Assembly: GCA_947503305.1 (NCBI GenBank) | Contig: CANNDF010000004.1 | Coordinates: 62,001 to 126,000 of the forward strand | Source: an uncultured Dokdonia sp. | Lineage (GTDB): Bacteria > Bacteroidota > Bacteroidia > Flavobacteriales > Flavobacteriaceae | DNA length: 64,000 nt | Direction of reading: 5' to 3' | Shown: positions 26,920 through 34,256 of the stretch, piece by piece | How the letters are laid out: each line of letters begins with the position of its first letter | How positions within the stretch are numbered: the first letter of the stretch is position 1 | Notes under the pieces: model-generated | What the model was told of the DNA's origin: nothing | Seen by the model: only the letters and a program-made list of their open reading frames with translations | The model's database searches: none | Made by a program: the position numbers and the translations under genes

Positions 26920-27303
26920 TTAATCTAGCTCTTTTTTATTTGAGTAGCTATATGCCATTTTCAATAACGCTCCTGATCCAGATAGCTGTAATTTTTTAAT
27001 CATATTTTTACGATGTGTACTTACAGTTGCTTCACTAATTACCAGCATATCTGCAATTTCTTTTGAAGAAAAATCAAGACCTATCAAATTAAATATTTGG
27101 TTTTGTCTAGGCGATAGTAGCTTAGAATATTGCTCTTGCTTGCTATACATTTTAATGAGATGTATAATTTTGTCAATTAATTCTGGATCATCAGAAATAG
27201 CACGGTATGCAGTAATGATTTTTAGAGTTTGTTCGGTGCTTAATTTTTGGTTTTTTAGGGATATACGTTCAATATTTGAGATAATTTCTAGAGTACTGTT
27301 CAT
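26920..27303 (-). CDS. Orphan LuxR/GerE-type HTH protein
   Basis: 127 residues. The C-terminal 65 residues are a LuxR-type HTH (LLSPRQNQIFNLIGLDFSSKEIADMLVISEATVSTHRKNMIKKL). The N-terminal 60 residues are helical and are not a receiver domain. The HTH resembles that of the neighbouring response regulator (STVEKHRKNMMRKLGLSGKGELLK against ATVSTHRKNMIKKLQLSGSGALLK), so it may bind the same sites, as a co-regulator or competitor. Its promoter carries the 7-2-7 palindrome, 69 bp separate it from the response-regulator gene, and it is the next gene on that strand. Confidence 0.8.
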   Translation of the reverse strand: MNSTLEIISNIERISLKNQKLSTEQTLKIITAYRAISDDPELIDKIIHLIKMYSKQEQYSKLLSPRQNQIFNLIGLDFSSKEIADMLVISEATVSTHRKNMIKKLQLSGSGALLKMAYSYSNKKELD

Positions 27304-27307
27304 TTCT

Positions 27308-27354
27308 CAAATCTAAGTGTGCAATTTCTGATTTAAAATACCCGTCAGTGGGTA
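27308..27354 (-). promoter_or_regulatory. Promoter with 7-2-7 palindrome, site 2
   Basis: The -10 box TAGATTTG (27308-27315, minus strand) and the palindrome TACCCGT-CA-GTGGGTA (27339-27354) are separated by exactly 23 bp, the same layout as site 1. It drives the orphan HTH gene. Confidence 0.7.
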
Positions 27355-27372
27355 ATTTATATACGAAATAAT

Positions 27373-27999
27373 TTAGAACTCATATTTGCGTTCTATGGCA
27401 TATTTTAAGAGTTCGCCTTTACCGCTCAATCCTAATTTTCGCATCATGTTTTTACGATGTTTCTCTACGGTAGAAATAGCTGTAAATCGTATATCTGCTA
27501 TTTCTGAGGAAGTTTTATTTTGGGCAATAAGTTTTAGAATTTCGCGCTCACTTTTGGATAAGATAGATTTGGGAGTTTTTGCTTTTGCGAAAGCATCATC
27601 AAACAACTGTTGATCAATCCCAGCGTCATAATATATGCCTTGCATAACAGCATGAATGGCTTTTAAAAGTTCTTCTAAAGGGCTGTTTTTTAGTATGTAC
27701 CCTTTGGCACCTGCATCACGCATCTGAATAACAGCCTGATCTTGATCAAACATAGAAAATGCAATTACTTTGATATGTGGAAATTCTTTGGTAATAATTT
27801 TGGTCGCTTCTATGCCATCAAGTCTAGGCATACGGATGTCCATAATCACCACTTTAGGTTGTTTTAACCGTACAATGTCTAGAAGGTTTTTTCCATCATT
27901 TGAAGTCCCTATAATGGAAATCCCTTCTTCGTATTTTAAAAGCAAAGTGATCCCGTCTATAAGAGATTGATGGTCTTCGGCAATGGCTACAGTGATCAT
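27373..27999 (-). CDS. NarL/FixJ-family response regulator
   Basis: 208 residues. The receiver domain has the acidic pair in IAEDH, phosphoacceptor Asp54 (VVIMDIRMP), a Ser in AFSMF and a Lys in YILKNSP. The GerE HTH at about 140-205 reads SEREILKLIAQNKTSSEIADI...STVEKHRKNMMRKL. It is encoded 14 bp after the sensor kinase gene and is the best candidate for binding the three 7-2-7 palindromes in this block, since NarL-type regulators recognise heptamers of this type. AFAKA near residue 138 is encoded by GCTTTTGCGAAAGC (27581-27594), one base off the recurrent palindrome. Confidence 0.93.
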   Translation of the reverse strand: MITVAIAEDHQSLIDGITLLLKYEEGISIIGTSNDGKNLLDIVRLKQPKVVIMDIRMPRLDGIEATKIITKEFPHIKVIAFSMFDQDQAVIQMRDAGAKGYILKNSPLEELLKAIHAVMQGIYYDAGIDQQLFDDAFAKAKTPKSILSKSEREILKLIAQNKTSSEIADIRFTAISTVEKHRKNMMRKLGLSGKGELLKYAIERKYEF

Positions 28000-28013
28000 A
28001 ATATGAGTTGTAT

Positions 28014-29774
28014 TTATAAAGGGATGTCTATGCTTATATTGGTTCCTCGGCCTAAAGCGCTATCTACTTCCATGCTACCTTCAAGATGTTCTACACGGCG
28101 TTCTATATTGCCGAGTCCCATGCCATCTTTTTCTTCTAGTTTTCCTACTTTAAACCCTTTCCCATTGTCTTCTATCATCATATTGAGTTCGCTATCATGT
28201 TGTGTCAGTGATATACTAGCTTCTGTGGCTTGGGCATGTTTTACAATATTAGTCACTAATTCTTGTATAATTCTAAAGATAGTAATCTCCATATCATTAG
28301 AAATTCTGTTTTCCAGTCCAAAATCTTGCACTTCTATCTGTAGGTTATTGTTTGAAGACACGGTACGTGCTAGTTTTTGAATAGCGGGTAAAAGGCCTTC
28401 TTTGGCAATCACTCCACTATTGCGTTCATGAGAGATCGTACGTACTTTTGTATAGGCTTCATTGACAAGTGCATTGGTTTTTTTGAGTAAGGCTTTAGGA
28501 TCTTCTACCTTATCAAGATTACGCTCTAAGTTTTCTACCTGCATACGCACGGTAGCTAGTGTGCTTCCTAGATTATCATGCAATTCTCCAGCAAGACGAA
28601 GGCGTTCTTTTTCTTGTCCAGACACCATGGCATTGATGGTTTCCAGTTCTTTTTCTTTAAGAATAGTTTCTGTTTTTTGGATTTGGAGTTCACGATCTTG
28701 CTCAGCAATACGTTGTTTACGTTTGGTATTGCGGTAGACGAGGAAGGCGATGATGGAGCCGAGGAGAAGGGTTGCAGTAAGTCCTATGGTGATTTGTCTT
28801 GTTTTGGCTTTTTGGACTAAGGCTTCTTTTTCTTTTTCTGCAGTTTGATATTTTATGAATGCTTCCTGTTGTGATTGATAATCAATACTATCTTTGATAG
28901 AAATTAGTAATTCTAAATATTTAATAATGCTATCTTGTTCTTTGTTTTTTTGATATGAGCCTATTTTGTTGTTATATATAATTTCTTGTGTTTTTAGAGG
29001 TAGTTTACTGATTTTAACCCCTTTTTTTTCTAAATAGATTTTAGCCATTAGGCTATCTCCCATCTTTTTATAAAGTTCACTTTGATTATTATAGTTTATT
29101 GTTATCAATGCTTTTTTATCTAATTCAATGAACTTATTTAAACTTACAGAATAATAATGACATGCTGAATCATTTTGAGTAGTTTTATCTTTGTAGAGCA
29201 GGCCTATATTCATTTGTATTCGAGCAATTTTTTCTTTGCTATGAATTTTTTTTAATTCATTGATGCAATTTTTATAGTGTTCTAATACGATTTCAATAGA
29301 ATCTTTTTCCCAGGAAAAGTCTGCTTTAATTAAGTGTGCTCTGGCTCTAAAGAGTGAAGATTTATTTTTTGAGGATAAAGCGTAATTAATGAATTTTTCT
29401 CCGTATTCTTTTGGGTCAATATCCAGTTTATTTTGTCTACTAACTAAATCATAGATATGATACGTTGCAAAAGCTTGAGAATGTATGCTATCTAATTTTG
29501 TAAATGTTTCTAAAGAGTTTAAGAGATACGTAAAAGACTCTTGACTTTTTTTATCATCTGTTTTATAGACTAAACCATGAATTAGGTTTTTCTTTCCCAC
29601 AAAATAATAGTTGTCACTTGAAATTTGATTTAACCTAGACAAGGCTATTTCATATAGGTTAGCTTCAATTAAGCTATCTATTTCTTTAATATTCTTATTT
29701 TGAGAAACACCAATACCAGTAATAAAAAATACTACTGGTATAAAAATTTTTGGTATGTATAATTGCTTTTTTAT
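28014..29774 (-). CDS. Sensor histidine kinase (NarX/HisKA_3 type) with probable ATA start
   Basis: The kinase core is clear: HisKA_3 box RLRLAGELHDNLGSTLATVR (His399 in full-length numbering), ATPase motifs LVTNIVKHAQAT and IEDNGKGF, and DGMGLGNIERRVEHLEG. The first conventional start (TTG, 29642) begins inside the sensor domain. The frame continues upstream to an ATA at 29774 and then reads as a proper signal peptide (MKKQLYIPKIF...GIGVSQ), giving 586 residues. The ATA overlaps the preceding gene's TAA as ATAA, the same geometry as the common ATGA overlap. TPR-like helices fill the periplasmic region (about 30-310), and a membrane helix (GLTATLLLGSIIAFLVY) and coiled coil follow. It is the partner of the NarL-type regulator 14 bp downstream. 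Confidence 0.85.
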   Translation of the reverse strand: MKKQLYIPKIFIPVVFFITGIGVSQNKNIKEIDSLIEANLYEIALSRLNQISSDNYYFVGKKNLIHGLVYKTDDKKSQESFTYLLNSLETFTKLDSIHSQAFATYHIYDLVSRQNKLDIDPKEYGEKFINYALSSKNKSSLFRARAHLIKADFSWEKDSIEIVLEHYKNCINELKKIHSKEKIARIQMNIGLLYKDKTTQNDSACHYYSVSLNKFIELDKKALITINYNNQSELYKKMGDSLMAKIYLEKKGVKISKLPLKTQEIIYNNKIGSYQKNKEQDSIIKYLELLISIKDSIDYQSQQEAFIKYQTAEKEKEALVQKAKTRQITIGLTATLLLGSIIAFLVYRNTKRKQRIAEQDRELQIQKTETILKEKELETINAMVSGQEKERLRLAGELHDNLGSTLATVRMQVENLERNLDKVEDPKALLKKTNALVNEAYTKVRTISHERNSGVIAKEGLLPAIQKLARTVSSNNNLQIEVQDFGLENRISNDMEITIFRIIQELVTNIVKHAQATEASISLTQHDSELNMMIEDNGKGFKVGKLEEKDGMGLGNIERRVEHLEGSMEVDSALGRGTNISIDIPL

Positions 29775-30214
29775 ATCCCTACTAATATACTTCCATCCTT
29801 GTCTTTAGGTGTACCATTTGGGTCATTTGAACATACGGGGCCATCATATTTCTTTTGATTCTCTTGCGTACGAATCCACATATTAGCTTCACCACCTACT
29901 CTGAGACTAAAACCTTTTAAATCTACATCTGTTAGGTAATATTTCTTTTGATTAAAAGTTCGATGTCGTGTGATATGTATTTCTAATCTATCGAGTCTTT
30001 TACAATATTTAGCAGAATGTAATTTCCATTTGCTGTTTATACCAGTATTTACATTTGTTAAGGTGATATCGGCAGAAATGATATCTTCATTATTGCCATT
30101 CCAAAAGAAAGTTGCGTGTAATGATATTTCATTAGTATCACTTTTGTCTTCAAAAATAAGTTGTTCAACAGGAGGGTTGTCTCCTACAACTATGTCATGT
30201 CGCTCTGTAGCCAT
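29771..30214 (-). CDS. Hypothetical beta-rich protein, 147 aa
   Basis: No recognised family. It has no signal peptide or membrane segment. It alternates hydrophobic beta strands (EISLHATFFWNG, ISADITLTNVNTG, RLEIHITRH, GFSLRVGGEANMWIRT), suggesting a beta-sandwich or jelly-roll fold. It sits between the protease gene (15 bp gap) and the sensor kinase (4-base overlap), so it is made from the same mRNA. It could be a substrate, inhibitor or ligand-sensing partner of the protease or kinase; this is inference from position only. Confidence 0.75.
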   Translation of the reverse strand: MATERHDIVVGDNPPVEQLIFEDKSDTNEISLHATFFWNGNNEDIISADITLTNVNTGINSKWKLHSAKYCKRLDRLEIHITRHRTFNQKKYYLTDVDLKGFSLRVGGEANMWIRTQENQKKYDGPVCSNDPNGTPKDKDGSILVGI

Positions 30215-30229
30215 ATTATTTAGTTTAAA

Positions 30230-31261
30230 TTAGTAAAAAGAATCGAATTCGAGTTTATTTATAGAAGTTTTGTTATTCTCATGATCTATAAAGGTAGTTT
30301 GACAAAATTCATTGTTGAATATATAATCTATTCTGTTTGCATAAGAAAAAGAGTTTTGTTCTTTATCATCAGCAGCGAATAGTAGCCCTACGACATTTCT
30401 GTTTTTGTTAAATAAAACGGAACCACTATCTCCATCTTCAGACATTTTTTTTAATTGAATTTGTTTTTTGAAAATTTCATTATATCCTTTGGCAATAAAT
30501 GCTTTTACAGTTACATTATTACTTCTAATAACTCCTTCCTTCTTTTCAGAATTAAATCCACGTTTATATATTTTCTTCCCCATTTTTGGTTTTTCAATTC
30601 CCATTAATTTGTTTCTAACTTCAGGGTCTTTAGTAATTAATTTTTTATTCTCAATTCTAAAAAGACCTACTTCAATGTTTTTATTTATAATACCAAAAAC
30701 TACTTTTCCGAAGAATGTTTCTTCTTTTCGCTGACGAGTTTTGACGCCATGTAACCTCGGACGAAAAATTTTATCTAAGAGTTCTCCGTTTTTATTTAAT
30801 AACACATGCCAATTTGAAATCCCAAAAAGCCCTTTTTGATTTTTTAACTTTATAATAGCACCTAAAGTTCCACCTAAAGGCATTTCTTCATGAGAAATAC
30901 TTCCTCCGAAGTTTTCATAATTATTATTATTATCAGGGACGCATGCTATTTTGCTGGTTTTTTTTATTGTAGTTCTTATCTTTCTATTTTGTATTTGACT
31001 TCCTGAACGAGTAGCTCCTTTTTCTTCTTTGCTTTTATCACTGTTGATTGCCAAAAACTCTGGGATATCAATACTTGTAGGAGTTCCTTTTTCAAAATTT
31101 ACGGAATCAGAATAACCAAATTCTAATTTGTATTGGTACATTGAAAAGTAGTTTCGTACAACTGCAATGTATTCAATACCCTCTTTATATATGTAATCTT
31201 CGTCATATTGCTCTAATGCCAGATCGGCTTCTTTTTTGGTAATAAACAATGAATTAAACAT
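30230..31261 (-). CDS. Trypsin-fold (Nal1-like) serine protease
   Basis: 343 residues, no signal peptide. The N-terminal 110 residues are a poorly conserved leader domain. From about 129 (GGTLGAIIKL) the chymotrypsin fold follows: His152 in ISNWHVL, Ser279 in EDGDSGS, and VGLLFAADD after it. This order resembles the bacterial relatives of plant NAL1. At the place of the usual acidic residue (DVAL-type motif) the sequence reads NIEVGL, so the third member of the triad appears to be Glu197. It is the first gene of an operon with an unknown protein, a sensor kinase and a response regulator, and is driven by a 7-2-7 palindrome promoter. Likely a cytoplasmic or conditionally active protease; the substrate is unknown. 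Confidence 0.75.
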   Translation of the reverse strand: MFNSLFITKKEADLALEQYDEDYIYKEGIEYIAVVRNYFSMYQYKLEFGYSDSVNFEKGTPTSIDIPEFLAINSDKSKEEKGATRSGSQIQNRKIRTTIKKTSKIACVPDNNNNYENFGGSISHEEMPLGGTLGAIIKLKNQKGLFGISNWHVLLNKNGELLDKIFRPRLHGVKTRQRKEETFFGKVVFGIINKNIEVGLFRIENKKLITKDPEVRNKLMGIEKPKMGKKIYKRGFNSEKKEGVIRSNNVTVKAFIAKGYNEIFKKQIQLKKMSEDGDSGSVLFNKNRNVVGLLFAADDKEQNSFSYANRIDYIFNNEFCQTTFIDHENNKTSINKLEFDSFY

Positions 31262-31310
31262 CTATATAACTTTTAAAGGTTAACATATTTCTGGACTTGA
31301 TTGAATATTA

Positions 31311-31357
31311 CAAATTTCAACACCTATGTGATAAAAAACCATACCCACTAAAGGGTA
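31311..31357 (-). promoter_or_regulatory. Promoter with 7-2-7 palindrome, site 3
   Basis: On the minus strand GAAATTTG (31311-31318) fits the -10 box except for its first base. Exactly 23 bp upstream lies TACCCAC-TA-AAGGGTA (31342-31357). It should drive the protease-kinase-regulator operon, making the regulator self-controlled. Confidence 0.65.
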
Positions 31358-31435
31358 TATTTCTCTTTACAAGCTAAATCAAATTTACAAGTACAAAAAA
31401 TAAAATCGATAAGAAACAATAATTGACGATCAAGG

Positions 31436-31624
31436 TTACCCTTTGAGGGTATACTTAATTACAAAAAGAAGTGCCACAAAAGTGATAAAGCCTACTAGGA
31501 TCCATTTTGAACCCTTGTATTCTTTGTTATGAAGTCGAGCATCTTTACGATAAGAGATGATCATTAATGCTATAAAAGCGATCACAAAAAAAATGACAAA
31601 AATAAGCTGACCTGTACTAAACAT
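31436..31624 (-). CDS. Small two-helix membrane protein
   Basis: 62 residues from the ATG at 31624 (MFSTGQLIFVIFF). An in-frame ATG eight codons upstream overlaps a -10-like box and is less likely. There are two membrane helices (about 7-24 and 41-59) joined by a basic loop (SYRKDARLHNKEYKGSK). No function is recognised; I believe similar short proteins occur in other flavobacteria. Confidence 0.7.
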   Translation of the reverse strand: MFSTGQLIFVIFFVIAFIALMIISYRKDARLHNKEYKGSKWILVGFITFVALLFVIKYTLKG

Positions 31625-31645
31625 TTTGTGGTATTTTAGAGACTT

Positions 31646-31653
31646 CAAAAATA
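31646..31653 (-). promoter_or_regulatory. -10 box of the small membrane protein gene
   Basis: TATTTTTG on the minus strand fits TAnnTTTG, 21 bp before the ATG at 31624. No good -33 element is visible. Confidence 0.35.
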
Positions 31654-31694
31654 CGATATCTATTGTATAGTTACGAACGAATTATTAATAAGAT

Positions 31695-31733
31695 ACCTAT
31701 ATTTAGGTTTTAAAAAGATACCCGTATATACGG
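31695..31733 (+). promoter_or_regulatory. Two dyads directly upstream of the MazG-like gene
   Basis: ACCTA-TATT-TAGGT (31695-31708) and the perfect 12 bp palindrome CCGTATATACGG (31722-31733) lie side by side, the second ending 7 bp before the ATG. They could be operator sites or structures in the leader. Confidence 0.4.
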
Positions 31734-31740
31734 ACACATT

Positions 31741-32127
31741 ATGAAAAACAAAATAGCAGCAGTACATGCCTTTCACAATGCTTTTGGGTTAGGAATAGAA
31801 GAGACACCTACGGCACAGTTAACCAAAGAAAAAAATTTACTTCGTTTTAACTTAATGAAAGAAGAAAACGAAGAGTATCTGGAAGCGGCTAATGAAGGAG
31901 ATCTTGTTGAGGTAGCCGATGCACTAGGGGATATGCTGTATATTTTATGTGGTACCATTATCGAGCATGGGATGCAAGATAAAATAGAAGAAGTTTTTAA
32001 TGAGATTCAACGGTCTAATATGAGTAAATTGGGAGCCGATGGAAAACCGATATACCGCGAGGATGGAAAAGTACTTAAAGGTCCTAACTATTTTAAACCA
32101 AATATTAAAGAAATTTTAGATAAGTGA
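31741..32127 (+). CDS. MazG-like/PRA-PH-superfamily nucleotide pyrophosphohydrolase
   Basis: 128 residues, helical. The metal-binding pattern of the all-alpha NTP pyrophosphatases is present: EENEEYLEA (ExxE) followed by LVEVADALGDMLYIL (ExxD). Members hydrolyse nucleoside triphosphates or phosphoribosyl-ATP to the monophosphate. The C-terminal part (GADGKPIYREDGKVLKGPNYFKPNI) is typical of stand-alone MazG-like proteins in Bacteroidota and phages. The natural substrate cannot be told. It is a single-gene unit with dyads before it and a strong terminator after it. Confidence 0.85.
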   Translation: MKNKIAAVHAFHNAFGLGIEETPTAQLTKEKNLLRFNLMKEENEEYLEAANEGDLVEVADALGDMLYILCGTIIEHGMQDKIEEVFNEIQRSNMSKLGADGKPIYREDGKVLKGPNYFKPNIKEILDK

Positions 32128-32149
32128 TTGTATCTAAAGTAAGAAATTA

Positions 32150-32188
32150 AAAGAGGCCGTCTTTATAGTATAAGGACGGCCTCTTTTT
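32150..32188. terminator. Bidirectional terminator
   Basis: A 12 bp GC-rich stem AAAGAGGCCGTC/GACGGCCTCTTT (32150-32161 with 32175-32186) with T tracts, between the convergent MazG-like and OmpH genes. Confidence 0.88.
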
Positions 32189-32207
32189 CTTAATTTTTAT
32201 GGGTATG

Positions 32208-32717
32208 TTACTCTACTTTGATCCCCATTTTTGTCATCACTGCTACTGTAATATCAAAAGCAGGATCAATATAGGCTAGATTGTTATTGTTACCTACATT
32301 AAGTATTTGTGTATATTTCTGTTCTTTAGCAACTACACTTACTACTTCAGCAATTTTTGTATATAGTGGTTGCACTACTTCGCTTTGTTTGAGTTGTAAT
32401 AATTGAGCCCCGTTATTACGAAATTTTGTGATATCGTCTTCAAGTTCTGCAAGCTCTTTTTGTTTTGCTTCCTTCTGAGCATCGGTCATAGTTGCGATCG
32501 CATCTTGAGCAGCTTTTAACGTAGTTTCATAGGTAGAAAGTTTTGTTTTAAGTTGGTCTTCAAGATCAAGATTGTAATTTTTGAGAGCTTCATTTGCGTC
32601 TGTAAGCTCAGGCATTTTGGAAAGAATAAAATCGGCATCTACAGTTCCTACTTTCGTTTGTGCACCCATTGTCACTGTAAAAAGCGCAACAAGGGCAACT
32701 AGCATAATTTTTTTCAT
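32208..32717 (-). CDS. OmpH/Skp-family periplasmic chaperone
   Basis: 169 residues from the ATG at 32717, which gives the signal peptide MKKIMLVALVALFTVTMGAQ. The longer frame upstream adds 17 unlikely residues and crosses the promoter. The family core is present: KVGTVDADFILSKMPE, long charged helices (about 55-120) and the closing YIDPAFDIT. Skp-like proteins hold unfolded outer-membrane proteins in the periplasm. It is monocistronic. Confidence 0.92.
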   Translation of the reverse strand: MKKIMLVALVALFTVTMGAQTKVGTVDADFILSKMPELTDANEALKNYNLDLEDQLKTKLSTYETTLKAAQDAIATMTDAQKEAKQKELAELEDDITKFRNNGAQLLQLKQSEVVQPLYTKIAEVVSVVAKEQKYTQILNVGNNNNLAYIDPAFDITVAVMTKMGIKVE

Positions 32718-32750
32718 CGTTTTTGATTTAATGTGTTCATTTTGCGCGTG

Positions 32751-32758
32751 CAAATATA
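32751..32758 (-). promoter_or_regulatory. -10 box of the OmpH gene
   Basis: TATATTTG on the minus strand, 33 bp before the ATG at 32717. The upstream -33 element is not clear. Confidence 0.5.
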
Positions 32759-32789
32759 TAAGTTCCAATTCAATATTTGTGCCGAAGCG

Positions 32790-33029
32790 TTAATTTTCGG
32801 AATAGAGTTGTCCTCTATGCGGTTTTAGAGCATCTCTTACTGGAGGCATTTCATCCTCATTTACGATGAGATATGCGATACTATGCAACTCACTGAGTAC
32901 TTCATTACCAGTTATTTGTGATGATAATGCTTTTGCGAAAGCGTACTCTTTTAAATGTTTTTCATGATGTACAGCAGTTTGTGCGGCGGCAGGACCTCTA
33001 AAATCCCATATCAATTTTAATTGTCTCAT
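32790..33029 (-). CDS. Small conserved-looking hypothetical protein
   Basis: 79 residues, beginning MRQLKLIWDFRGPAA and rich in His (AVHHEKHLKEY). No domain is assigned. The ATG overlaps the preceding SRPBCC gene's stop as ATGA, so the two are translationally coupled and may act together. AFAKA near residue 30 is encoded by GCTTTTGCGAAAGC (32929-32942), one base off the recurrent palindrome. Confidence 0.75.
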   Translation of the reverse strand: MRQLKLIWDFRGPAAAQTAVHHEKHLKEYAFAKALSSQITGNEVLSELHSIAYLIVNEDEMPPVRDALKPHRGQLYSEN

Positions 33030-33484
33030 GCTTTCTGTTGTACAGAAATTCCTTTTTCAGCAAATGCTTTAAAGTCATCCATGAATTTTTTGGATTGTTT
33101 TTTAAATACACCCGGTAGCAAGAATGCCATTGCTCTCATAATAAAACTTTCAAATTTAAAAGTTGCATTGGATGTCCATTTTGTTTTCCCATCACTAGTA
33201 GCTTCAAATGTATTTTTTTGAAGGTTATATACATTTTTTGTTTCATAAGTAGCATCAAATGCATTTGGAAAATCATTCTTTAGAATGGTCTCTGTAAGGG
33301 TCATTTCTTTTTTACCAAAGAGGTAATTTAATTCCATTTTTGCACCTACAGCACCTGGCTCTCCAGAAATTTGCTTATATGAAACCAAGCCTTTTTGCCA
33401 GTGTATCATATTTTCTGCATTGTCCATTTTTTTAATAGTTTCTTCTAAAGGAAGGTCAATGAGTATGTCTAGTTGATATTTCAT
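33026..33484 (-). CDS. SRPBCC (START/polyketide-cyclase-like) family protein
   Basis: 152 residues with the pattern of this helix-grip fold: an N-terminal strand and helix (YQLDILIDLPLEETIKKMDNAENMIHWQKGL), central antiparallel strands (GAKMELNYLFGKKEMTLTETIL) and a long C-terminal helix (SKKFMDDFKAFAEKG). Members bind hydrophobic ligands; no specific role is seen. It is coupled to the 79-residue gene downstream. Confidence 0.85.
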   Translation of the reverse strand: MKYQLDILIDLPLEETIKKMDNAENMIHWQKGLVSYKQISGEPGAVGAKMELNYLFGKKEMTLTETILKNDFPNAFDATYETKNVYNLQKNTFEATSDGKTKWTSNATFKFESFIMRAMAFLLPGVFKKQSKKFMDDFKAFAEKGISVQQKA

Positions 33485-33653
33485 AGTGATAATTTTTAGG
33501 GATATATCTACTTTAATCGATTGTATATGTATCTTATACTACAAGAAATAGTATTGCAATGTACTATTATTCCATTAAATATAGTATTGGTTTTGATCTG
33601 GAGTATACCATGGTTTATTTTTTTTAAGGATTTTGTAACCGATATAAGTAATT

Positions 33654-34256
33654 ATGCGTCTTACACTAACAATGACCCATCAAGATGACCAATTGTATAT
33701 CGACCAAACCCTGGCTGGCAATGTAAATGCATTTGCTGTGCTAGTAGAGCGGTATAAAAATATGGTATATACGCTTTGTATTCGGATGATGAAAAACGCA
33801 GAGGATGGTGAAGAAATTGCTCAGGATGTTTTTGTAAAAGCATTCCAGAAGCTTACGACGTTTAGGGGTACATCCAAGTTTAGTACGTGGTTGTATAGGA
33901 TTGCCTATAATCGATGTCTGGATAAGCTAGCACAAAGGCGTATACAGCCTACCCATTATGCCATTGAAATCAATGAAGAGATTACAGGAGGTCATGCTGC
34001 AAATATTCTAGATGTAATTGATAATGAAGTTGTAAAATCAGAATTGGAAACGTGTATCGGTTTATTAAAAGAGGAAGAAGGGTTTTTAGTTACATTGTAT
34101 TATCTTGAAGAGCAAACTCTTGAAGAAATTGCTACGATTACTGGATTGTCAAAAAATACTATTAAAGTGAAGATATTCCGAAGTCGAAAAAAATTATATG
34201 AAATCATGGTAACTCGATTACCTAAAGAACTAGTAGCTCGTTATGAAAGAACATGA
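33654..34256 (+). CDS. RNA polymerase ECF-type sigma factor
   Basis: About 200 residues; an in-frame ATG at 33675 is an equally good start and is closer to family length. Sigma region 2 (NAFAVLVERYKNMVYTLCIRMM...EEIAQDVFVKAFQKL...FRGTSKFSTWLYRIAYNRCLDKL) and region 4 (EEQTLEEIATITGLSKNTIKVKIFRSRKKLYEIM) are both complete. It overlaps by 14 bases a small membrane protein gene that is probably its regulator. The regulon is unknown. Confidence 0.93.
   Translation: MRLTLTMTHQDDQLYIDQTLAGNVNAFAVLVERYKNMVYTLCIRMMKNAEDGEEIAQDVFVKAFQKLTTFRGTSKFSTWLYRIAYNRCLDKLAQRRIQPTHYAIEINEEITGGHAANILDVIDNEVVKSELETCIGLLKEEEGFLVTLYYLEEQTLEEIATITGLSKNTIKVKIFRSRKKLYEIMVTRLPKELVARYERT

Noticed and set aside
31437-31451. 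TACCC-TTTGA-GGGTA, a fourth candidate 7-2-7 site
   Set aside because: Its spacer is 5 rather than 6 bases, no -10 box lies 23 bp away, and it overlaps the stop codon of a small membrane protein gene.
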